Part shown: one piece after another, positions 57,190-64,000 of the stretch
Position numbering within the stretch: position 1 is the first letter of the stretch
Layout of the letters: each line of letters begins with the position of its first letter
DNA from: Candidatus Faecalibacterium intestinigallinarum
Lineage (GTDB): Bacteria; Bacillota; Clostridia; Oscillospirales; Ruminococcaceae
NCBI GenBank assembly: GCA_019113345.1
Contig: DXHQ01000078.1
Coordinates: forward strand, 28,783-92,782
Length of the DNA: 64,000 bases
Direction: 5' to 3'
The notes under the pieces: model-generated
The model's input: only the letters and a program-made list of their open reading frames with translations
The model's database searches: none
Told to the model about the DNA's origin: nothing
Position numbers and translations under genes: made by a program

Positions 57190-57576
57190 ATGCTGGACAG
57201 CCTGCTGCCCACGTTGGGGCTGGCGGCCGCGGCGGCGCTGCTGGTCGGGCTTTTGCGCAAATCGAACCCGGCCTTTGCCCTGCTGCTGTCGCTGGCGGCG
57301 GGGCTGGCCATCCTGGTCCGGCTGGCCGGCGTCCTGCAGGGGATGCTTGCCGGGCTGACGGCGCTGGCCGCCCGGGTGGACGGGGTGGCCTTTGCCAGCC
57401 TTCTGCGCTGCGCGGGGGTGCTGCTGCTGACTGATTACGCCTGCGCCGTCTGCAAGGAGGCCGAGGCCGAAGCCGTGGCCTGGTGCGCCGGCTTTGCCGG
57501 CCGTGTGCTGACCCTGGCCGCCCTGTGGCCCCTGCTGGAGGAGGTGTGCGGAATGATATGGGAACTGACCGGTTGA
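57190..57576 (+). CDS. spoIIIAD: Stage III sporulation protein AD
   Basis: Membrane protein in operon position; ALLLSLAAGLAILVRLAGVLQ...FASLLRCAGVLLLTDYACAVCKEAEAEAVA. Confidence 0.92.
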   Translation: MLDSLLPTLGLAAAAALLVGLLRKSNPAFALLLSLAAGLAILVRLAGVLQGMLAGLTALAARVDGVAFASLLRCAGVLLLTDYACAVCKEAEAEAVAWCAGFAGRVLTLAALWPLLEEVCGMIWELTG

Positions 57577-58643
57577 AGCGCGTCCTTGCTGGCTGCGCGG
57601 CGGCGCTCTGGCCGGCGCTGGCTGCGCCCGCCGCCCTCGCCCTGGGGGAGGCCGGACAGGCCCTGCCGGGGCAGGAGCGCTGGCAGCCCTACCTCGACGG
57701 CGCGCCCGCTTCCCTCGAGGACTTTGTCTCCGACCCGCTGGGGACGGTGCGGGCCCTGCTGCCGGGAGATCTGGCCGGGACCATGCGGGAGTCGGTGGCG
57801 GGGTATGCCCAGCTGCTGCTCTTCCTTTTGCTGGTGGTGCTGGTCTCCTTTTTTGTGGGGGAGGGCAGGGCCGCCCTGCTGGACCTGGCCGCGGCGGGAG
57901 GCAGCGCCCTGCTCTGCTGGACCTCGCTGGCAGATCTAGCCGAAACGGTCTGCGGCAGGCTGGAGCAGTGGCGGCTCTTTCTGCTGGGTTTTGTCCCGGT
58001 CTACGAGGGGGTGCTGATCGCCGGCGGGGAACCCTCGGCCGGCGCTGCCGCCGGAGGGCTCTTCCTTGGGGGGCTGTGCCTGCTGGCCCAGCTGCTGGGC
58101 AGCTGGGTGCCGCCGCTCTTCCACTGCTACCTGGCCCTCAGTATGGGCTGCTGCATCAGCACCGAGGCGCCGCTTGCCGCCGCCTGCCGCGGGGCGGGCC
58201 GGCTGCTCTGCCGGGGGCTGAGCTGGGCCGGACGGGCCTTTGCGGCGCTGCTGGGGCTGCAGCGGGTCTTTACCGTGCAGCTGGACCGTACCAGCCGGCA
58301 GCTGGGGCAGCTGCTGACCGGTACCGTGCCCATCATCGGGCAGAGCCTCAGCGCCGCCGCCGGCACCGTTCTGAGCGGGATGCAGCTTGTGAAAAGCGGG
58401 CTGGGCTTTGCGGCCATCGCCTTTCTGGCGGCCGAGTTTTTGCCCCTGTACATGATCTTGATGGTCCACACGGCGCTGCTGCTGGGGTGCGAGCTGCTCT
58501 GTTCGGCCGCCGGCATCGGCCGATGCGCGGCCCTCTTCGGCTGCCTGCGGCAGGCGGTGCAGGCGCTGGCGGCGGCGACGGCGCTGGTCTTTGGGATCGC
58601 CGTGCTGGGCACAGCCCTTTTGTTTGCGATGGGAGGCGGTTAG
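57558..58643 (+). CDS. spoIIIAE: Stage III sporulation protein AE
   Basis: Large multi-TM protein in operon position; FRTSRQLGQLL-type region LDRTSRQLGQLLTGTVPIIGQSLSAAAGTVLSGMQLVKSGLGFAAI. Confidence 0.92.
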   Translation: MGTDRLKRVLAGCAAALWPALAAPAALALGEAGQALPGQERWQPYLDGAPASLEDFVSDPLGTVRALLPGDLAGTMRESVAGYAQLLLFLLLVVLVSFFVGEGRAALLDLAAAGGSALLCWTSLADLAETVCGRLEQWRLFLLGFVPVYEGVLIAGGEPSAGAAAGGLFLGGLCLLAQLLGSWVPPLFHCYLALSMGCCISTEAPLAAACRGAGRLLCRGLSWAGRAFAALLGLQRVFTVQLDRTSRQLGQLLTGTVPIIGQSLSAAAGTVLSGMQLVKSGLGFAAIAFLAAEFLPLYMILMVHTALLLGCELLCSAAGIGRCAALFGCLRQAVQALAAATALVFGIAVLGTALLFAMGGG

Positions 58644-58644
58644 G

Positions 58645-59121
58645 GTGCAGCAGCTCAAAACGGCGGCCGCGATTTTCTGCACCGCCTGCATCTGCGCCGA
58701 GCTGGTCGGGCAGCTGCTGGGAGACGTCCGGGGCCGGCAGTGCATAAAGGCCGCGGCGGGGCTATATATTCTAGTAACCCTTTTTCATGCCCTGCCCGGC
58801 ATCCGGGACGGCGCGGCCGGGCTGGCTCTGCCCGTCGTCGAGGCGGAGCAGTTCGGCACCGCCGAAAGCGCCATCCTGCGGCAGGCCGAACGGGACCTTG
58901 CCGAAACGCTGGAAGAGCAGATCGAATTGGCCGCCGGCCTTGCGGCAAAGCTGACCGTGACCCTGGCCGAGTCGGACGAGGGAGTCTATGCCGCCCGGGT
59001 GGAGATCCGGCTGCCGGCCGGCGCCGGTCCGGCGCAGCGGACTGCGGCCGAACAGCTGCTCTGTGAGGCCCTCGGCGCCGGGCCGGAGGCCATCGTCTGG
59101 ACAGAAGAGGAAGGAGGGTGA
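58645..59121 (+). CDS. spoIIIAF: Stage III sporulation protein AF
   Basis: N-terminal two-TM region VQQLKTAAAIFCTACICAELVGQLLGDVRGRQCIKAAAGLYILVTLFH; operon position; GTG start. Confidence 0.85.
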   Translation: MQQLKTAAAIFCTACICAELVGQLLGDVRGRQCIKAAAGLYILVTLFHALPGIRDGAAGLALPVVEAEQFGTAESAILRQAERDLAETLEEQIELAAGLAAKLTVTLAESDEGVYAARVEIRLPAGAGPAQRTAAEQLLCEALGAGPEAIVWTEEEGG

Positions 59122-59124
59122 ATC

Positions 59125-59643
59125 TTGCCGCTGCGGGAATATTTCGCCGCCTGGTGCAAGGAGGGAAAGGGCGGAACAAAGCCCCGCGCCGCCTCGCTGG
59201 CCGTGCTGCTGGGGGCGGCGGCCATGGCGCTGATCGTGTGCAGCGAGCTCTGGCCCGCGCCGGGCGGCGGAACAGGCGCCGGCGCAGCCCCCGCCCAGAC
59301 GGCTGCGGACTATCAGGCCGCACTGGAAGAACGGCTGGCCCGTCTGATCGGCCAGATGGAGGGGGCGGGGGAGACGGCCGTCATGATCACACTGGAAAAC
59401 GGAGAGGAGCGGGTCTATGCGACCGACATCCAGACCGGGGCGGAGCAGAGCCGGCAGACCCACGTCCTGCTGGAGGACGGCACCGCTCTGGAGGAGACGA
59501 CCTGCCTGCCCGCCGTCCGCGGGGTGGCCGTTGTCTGCGACGGGGGCGGGCAGGTGGAGGTCGAAGCGCGGATCACGGCCCTGGTCTCGGCGCTGCTGGA
59601 TGTGCCGGCCAACCGGATCTGCGTAGAGCAGCGCCGCCGTTGA
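59125..59643 (+). CDS. spoIIIAG: Stage III sporulation protein AG
   Basis: TM plus MEGAGETAVMITLENGEERVYATDIQTG...LPAVRGVAVVCDGGGQVEVEARITALVSALLDVPANRICV. Confidence 0.92.
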   Translation: MPLREYFAAWCKEGKGGTKPRAASLAVLLGAAAMALIVCSELWPAPGGGTGAGAAPAQTAADYQAALEERLARLIGQMEGAGETAVMITLENGEERVYATDIQTGAEQSRQTHVLLEDGTALEETTCLPAVRGVAVVCDGGGQVEVEARITALVSALLDVPANRICVEQRRR

Positions 59644-59680
59644 TACATTGCTATACCAAGCCCGAGGGAGGAACCGACTT

Positions 59681-60313
59681 ATGAGAAACATCGCCAAAAA
59701 CACCCGCCGCGCCACCGCCGTGACCCTGGCTGCCGCCCTGGCGGTGGCCTGCTATTTGAACTGGCAGTACGCCCGCACCGATCTGGACACCCTCGCGGTG
59801 GAGACGGCTGCGGCGTCTGTCCCGGACGGCGGCGAACCCGATGCGTCCGGGTCTTCGGGCGGGGTGACCGACGCGCTGCTGACCGAGGCGGAAGCCGCCT
59901 CGGCTGCGGGCAAAAACTACGGCGAAGCGCAGCTGGTCAGCGTCGTCAACGACACCGGCAGCCAGTTCTTCGACGAGGCCCGCCTCAACCGGGAGAAAGC
60001 CCACGACGAGGCGCTGGACACCATCCGCAAGACCCTCAAGGACGCCTCCCTCTCCGAGAGGGAAAAGGCCGAGTACACTGCCCAGATGACCGCGAACCTC
60101 GAGGACATCAACGCCGAAAACGAGATCGAGACCCTGATCAAGGCCAAGGGCTTTGCCGACTGCCTCTGCTTTTTGCAGCAGGGGCGGGCCGACTTGACCG
60201 TGATGACCTCGGGCGGGGCGCTGACCGCGGCGCAGGTGGCCCAGATCCGGGATATCGTCATGAGCAAAAGCAGCGTGACGGCCCAGAACATTACGGTGGT
60301 GGAGGTCAAATAA
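59681..60313 (+). CDS. spoIIIAH: Stage III sporulation protein AH (SpoIIIAH/SpoIIQ-binding type)
   Basis: TM TAVTLAAALAVACYLNWQYA; DEARLNREKAHDEALDTIRKTLKDASLSEREKAEYTAQM...IETLIKAKGFADCLCFL. Confidence 0.93.
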   Translation: MRNIAKNTRRATAVTLAAALAVACYLNWQYARTDLDTLAVETAAASVPDGGEPDASGSSGGVTDALLTEAEAASAAGKNYGEAQLVSVVNDTGSQFFDEARLNREKAHDEALDTIRKTLKDASLSEREKAEYTAQMTANLEDINAENEIETLIKAKGFADCLCFLQQGRADLTVMTSGGALTAAQVAQIRDIVMSKSSVTAQNITVVEVK

Positions 60314-60320
60314 GAAAGTG

Positions 60321-60349
60321 TTGTATAAAAATAAAAACAATGGTATAAT
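60321..60349 (+). promoter_or_regulatory. Promoter (TTGTAT-N17-TATAAT) upstream of Asp23-family gene
   Basis: Hexamers 60321-60326 and 60344-60349. Confidence 0.7.
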
Positions 60350-60445
60350 ATCTGCATAAGAAGCGATTCGCCCGGCGGCAGCCCCCGCCGGCGCAGACAG
60401 AAAGCAACGGCATCCACCATGCCGGAATGAACGGAGGACCGTAGA

Positions 60446-60823
60446 ATGGATATGCAGAATATGGACCTTATGGGCGGCAGCCTTCAGATCTCGACCGACG
60501 TCATCGCCAAGATCGCGCGCTGCGCCGCGCTGGAGATCGACGGGGTGGCCGACGTTTCCTGCGGCAGGCAGCAGAGCAAAAAAGCCAAGGAGCTGCTGGA
60601 GATCGTCAACATTCAGCCGCCGGTCACGGTCGAAATGCGGGAGGGCACCGCGGACATCACCCTGAACCTGATCGTTCGTTTCGGCACCTGCGTGCCGGTC
60701 ATGGCCGAAAAGGTGCAGAAAAACGTCAAGAACGCCGTCCAGAACATGACGCGGGTCACCGTCAGCCGGGTCAACCTGATCGTTGCCGGCCTTGCCGCCG
60801 AGGAGTCCGCCGCGGCCGAATGA
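60446..60823 (+). CDS. Asp23/Gls24 family envelope stress response protein
   Basis: LQISTDVIAKIARCAALEIDGVADVSCG...NLIVRFGTCVPVMAEKVQKNVKNAVQNMT. Confidence 0.93.
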   Translation: MDMQNMDLMGGSLQISTDVIAKIARCAALEIDGVADVSCGRQQSKKAKELLEIVNIQPPVTVEMREGTADITLNLIVRFGTCVPVMAEKVQKNVKNAVQNMTRVTVSRVNLIVAGLAAEESAAAE

Positions 60824-60895
60824 CCGAACAAGCAAACCCCAGCCTCTCTGCCGGCGCGCTGGCAGAGAGGACTTTGATGTTGTGAGAGGAATACT

Positions 60896-61354
60896 ATGGA
60901 GAATCAGATGCCTCGCCGCCAGGCCCGCGAACATGCGTTCCTGCTGGCCTTTTCCCAGACTTTCGGCGAACTGCCCCTTGAAGAGGCGCTGGCCGCCAAC
61001 CGCGAACAGGACGAGGAGCATCCGGTGGACGATTTTGGCGCCTGCCTGCTGCGGACTTACTATGACCACTCGGCCGAGGTGGACGACCTGATCCGGAGCC
61101 ATCTGCGCGGGTGGACCATGGAGCGGCTCTCCCGCGTCTCCATCACGGTGCTGCGGCTGGCCATCGCCGAGATGCTGTACGGCGCCGAGCACAAGCCCGG
61201 CGTCGCCATCAACGAGGCGGTCGAGCTGGCCAAGAAGTACGGCGCGGACGAGGACTATCAGTTTGTCAACGGCCTGCTGGGCAGCGTCGCCCGGGAATCG
61301 GGCCTGACCGCCTCCGAGGAGGACGGCGCGCAGGAGGAGCCTGCACAACTGTGA
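60896..61354 (+). CDS. nusB: Transcription antitermination factor NusB
   Basis: RRQAREHAFLLAFSQTF...ISITVLRLAIAEML-type motif (RVSITVLRLAIAEMLYG), NEAVELAKKYGADEDYQFVNGLLGSV. Confidence 0.95.
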   Translation: MENQMPRRQAREHAFLLAFSQTFGELPLEEALAANREQDEEHPVDDFGACLLRTYYDHSAEVDDLIRSHLRGWTMERLSRVSITVLRLAIAEMLYGAEHKPGVAINEAVELAKKYGADEDYQFVNGLLGSVARESGLTASEEDGAQEEPAQL

Positions 61355-62289
61355 GCTATACACTGGGCATCGATACCAGCAACTATGCGACCTCTCTGGC
61401 TGTTTTCGACACGGCCGGGGAGGTTGTTTGCGCAAAAAAGCGCTTTTTGCCGGTGAAGGAGGGGCAGCTGGGCCTGCGTCAGAGCGACGCGCTCTTTCAC
61501 CACACCGCCGCGCTGCCCGGGATGCTGGCCGAGCTGGCGGCCGAATGCGACCTGACCCAAATTGCCGCGGTGGGGGTGAGCGAAAAGCCCCGCCCAGCCG
61601 AGGGCAGCTATATGCCCTGCTTTCTGGCGGGGGTCAGCGCGGGGCAGGCCTTTGCCCTGGGACGGGGGACGCCGCTGGTGCGCACCACCCACCAGCAGGG
61701 GCACGCCGCCGCGGCCCTCTTTGCCGCCGGGGGCGAAAGGCTCTTCCGGGAAAAAGTGCTGCTCTTCCACATCTCGGGGGGCACCACCGACCTGCTGCTC
61801 TGCGACCAGGTCCGCCGCATCGAGCTGCTGGGCACCAGCAGCGACCTGTATGCCGGGCAGGCCGTCGACCGGCTGGGGGTCAAGCTGGGCTTTGCCTTCC
61901 CGGCGGGGGCCGAAGTCTCCCGCCTCGCGGCCGAATGCGCCGAAGAGATCCGGCCCAAATCCAGCGTGAAGGGGACGGCGTGCAGCCTTTCAGGGCTGGA
62001 AAACCAGTGCGCCGCCCTGCTGGCGGCCGGCAAAAGCCCGGCCTACGTCTGCAAATACTGCCTGCTCTGCGTGGCCGACACGGTGGTCCGGATGACCAGA
62101 GCGGCCCTTGCGCAGCGCCCCGGCCTGCCGGTGGTCTGCGCCGGCGGGGTGATGAGCAGCGGGATCATCCGGGACTGGGTCCAGCGGCGGCTGCCGGCGG
62201 TGCAGTTCGTGCCGGCGCAGTACGCCAGCGACAACGCCATCGGCGTCTCCATCCTGGCGGCAAGGGAGGCGGGGCTATGGCTGAAGTGA
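61351..62289 (+). CDS. TsaD/Kae1-like M22 family paralog
   Basis: TLGIDTSNYATSLAVFD; TTHQQGHAAAALF; LLFHISGGTTDLLLCD; shorter than canonical TsaD; GTG start overlapping the nusB stop. Confidence 0.85.
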   Translation: MSYTLGIDTSNYATSLAVFDTAGEVVCAKKRFLPVKEGQLGLRQSDALFHHTAALPGMLAELAAECDLTQIAAVGVSEKPRPAEGSYMPCFLAGVSAGQAFALGRGTPLVRTTHQQGHAAAALFAAGGERLFREKVLLFHISGGTTDLLLCDQVRRIELLGTSSDLYAGQAVDRLGVKLGFAFPAGAEVSRLAAECAEEIRPKSSVKGTACSLSGLENQCAALLAAGKSPAYVCKYCLLCVADTVVRMTRAALAQRPGLPVVCAGGVMSSGIIRDWVQRRLPAVQFVPAQYASDNAIGVSILAAREAGLWLK

Positions 62290-63497
62290 TCACCGTCACC
62301 GCCCTCAACCGCTATGTCAAAGCCCTTCTGGACGGCAACGACCTGCTCTATGACCTGGCCCTGCGGGGCGAGGTGGCAAACTTTGTCCGCAACGCCAAGA
62401 GCGGCCACTGCTATTTCACCCTGCGGGACAGCCAGTCCAGCGTCAAGGCGGTGATGTTCCGCTCGGACGCGCAGCGGCTGGCCTTCCGGCCCGAGGAGGG
62501 GATGCGGGTGGTGGTCCGCTGCCGGGCCACCCTCTACGAGGCGGGCGGCGCCTTTCAGGTCTATGTCAACGCCATGTTCCCGGACGGCATCGGGGAGGCG
62601 CAGCTGGCCCTCGAACAGCTGAAAGCGCAGCTGCAGGCCGAGGGCCTGTTTGCGCCCGAGCACAAAAAGCCGCTGCCGGCCTACCCCGAGCGGATCGGGC
62701 TGGTCACCAGCCGGACCGGCGCGGCGCTGCAGGACATCAAGAACGTCATCGGCCGGCGGTGGCCGGCGGTGAAGCTGCTGCTTTGCCCGGTCAGCGTGCA
62801 GGGGTTTGAGGCGGCGCAGGAGGTGGCCGACGCCATCGCCCTGCTGGACCGCCGCGGGGTGGACGAGATCATCGTGGCCCGGGGCGGCGGCAGCCGGGAG
62901 GACCTGTGGGTCTTCAACGCCGAGTGCATCGCCCGGGCGGCCTACCGCTGCAGGACGCCCCTCATCAGCGCCATCGGGCACGAGATCGACTACACCATTT
63001 TGGACTTTGTGGCCGACTGCCGGGCCCCCACCCCCTCGGCCGCGGCCGAGCTGGCCGTCCCCGACCGGGCGGCGCTGCGCCGGCAGTTGTGGGAACTGAG
63101 AGAAAATATGCAGCAAAATATGCAAAAACGGCGGGAAATATGCTATAATAACTGCAAAGGCTGTGCGGAGGCGCTGGTCGCCGGCCTGCCCTGGCGGCAG
63201 GTGCGGGCGGGCGAGGCGCAGCTTGCGGCCTGCCGCGCGGCGCTGCGGGCGGGCAGCCGGGCCTGCTGGAAGGAAAAGAACCGTCAGTTTGCCCATGCGG
63301 CGGCTCTGACGGCCACCCTCAACCCCTACCAGGTGCTGGCCCGGGGCTACGCCATGGTGGCGGGCCCCGACGGGACGGTCCGGCAGGCCGGCCAGCTGGC
63401 GGCAGGGCAGACCATCCGCCTGATCGCCGCGCACCGCCGGGCCGAGTGCCTGGTCACAGCAGTGGAGGAGACCGATGAAAGCACCCAAGACATTTGA
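62277..63497 (+). CDS. xseA: Exodeoxyribonuclease VII large subunit
   Basis: VITVTALNRYVKALLDGNDLLYDLALRGEVANFVRNAKSGHCYFTLRDSQSSVKAVMFR; ARGGGSREDLWVFNAECIARA; APTPSAAAELAVPD. Confidence 0.96.
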   Translation: MAEVITVTALNRYVKALLDGNDLLYDLALRGEVANFVRNAKSGHCYFTLRDSQSSVKAVMFRSDAQRLAFRPEEGMRVVVRCRATLYEAGGAFQVYVNAMFPDGIGEAQLALEQLKAQLQAEGLFAPEHKKPLPAYPERIGLVTSRTGAALQDIKNVIGRRWPAVKLLLCPVSVQGFEAAQEVADAIALLDRRGVDEIIVARGGGSREDLWVFNAECIARAAYRCRTPLISAIGHEIDYTILDFVADCRAPTPSAAAELAVPDRAALRRQLWELRENMQQNMQKRREICYNNCKGCAEALVAGLPWRQVRAGEAQLAACRAALRAGSRACWKEKNRQFAHAAALTATLNPYQVLARGYAMVAGPDGTVRQAGQLAAGQTIRLIAAHRRAECLVTAVEETDESTQDI

Positions 63498-63720
63498 AGA
63501 AGGGATGACCCGCCTGGAGGACATCCTGACCAAGATGCAGAGCGAGGAGACCACCCTGGCCGAATCGGTCAAGCTGTACGCCGAGGCGGCCGGCCTTGTG
63601 GAGTACTGCAGCCGGACGCTGGACAAAGTCTCCCTGCAGATCGAGGAGATCGACGGGCGGCTGGCCGCCCCGAAAGCCCAGGCACAACCAGACCAGACGG
63701 ATGCGGAGGAACAGGCATGA
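63475..63720 (+). CDS. xseB: Exodeoxyribonuclease VII small subunit
   Basis: KTFEEGMTRLEDILTKMQSEETTLAESVKLYAEAAGLVEYCSRTLDKVSLQIEEI. Confidence 0.95.
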   Translation: MKAPKTFEEGMTRLEDILTKMQSEETTLAESVKLYAEAAGLVEYCSRTLDKVSLQIEEIDGRLAAPKAQAQPDQTDAEEQA

Positions 63721-64000
63721 CGTACCAGGAGCAATACGACGTTTATCTGGCCCGGGCCAGACGGGCGCTGGAAGAAGCCTGCCGGCGCTATCTGCCGGCC
63801 GAATCACAGGTCTGTCAGGCGGCCCGCTACAGCCTGATGGGCGGCGGCAAGCGGGTGCGGGCGGTGCTGGTCCTCAGCGTCTGCGAGATGCTGGGGGGCG
63901 ACGGCGCGGCGGCCGAACAGTTCGCCGCCGCCGTCGAGATGCTGCACTGCTACTCCCTCATCCACGACGACCTGCCCTGCATGGACGACGACGACCTGCG
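63717..64000 (+). CDS. ispA: Polyprenyl synthetase/geranyltransferase-type (IspA-like), truncated at window edge
   Basis: [24 protein letters not shown]...[26 protein letters not shown] (FARM region); no stop within the window. Confidence 0.92.
   Translation, partial: [94 protein letters not shown]

Noticed and set aside
61428-63497. 689-aa ORF as one protein
   Set aside because: Only the part from 62277 is real (XseA); the N-terminal extension is an out-of-frame reading of the M22-family gene.

Overview
High-GC, densely coded chromosomal window. Gene content and synteny suggest an Oscillospiraceae/Ruminococcaceae Firmicute (Faecalibacterium/Gemmiger/Subdoligranulum-like; this is an inference). 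I call about 70 CDSs, two of them truncated at the window edges. No rRNA, tRNA, CRISPR, transposase, integrase or phage genes were recognised. Most of the window is conserved housekeeping clusters: rpsF-ssb-rpsR; a TrpXYZ-like ABC transporter; rarA; miaB-YlbF/YmcA-mutS-mutL-miaA; sepF-ylmH-divIVA-ileS-lspA-rluD; ppk1; a TIGR03960/TIGR03936 radical SAM pair; rplS-lepB-rbgA-rnhB-yraN-thrC; tig-clpP-clpX; secDF; nrdR; asp23-nusB-TsaD paralog-xseA-xseB-ispA. The most distinctive region is a sporulation block at about 50.8-60.3 kb: DUF4363, DUF421, a GerA-type protein, a short divergent GerAB-like membrane protein, SpoIVB and the complete spoIIIAA-AH operon. The gerA-like, gerB-like and spoIVB genes look translationally coupled. 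Regulatory structures worth a second look are tandem dyad operators at the ABC-transporter promoter, structured leaders before rpsF and rplS, a 17-bp perfect hairpin between tig and clpP, and a possible internal promoter in xseA. I found no convincing wholly novel system. The gerA-gerB-spoIVB-spoIIIA arrangement and the 8.46-kb operator array are the best candidates.
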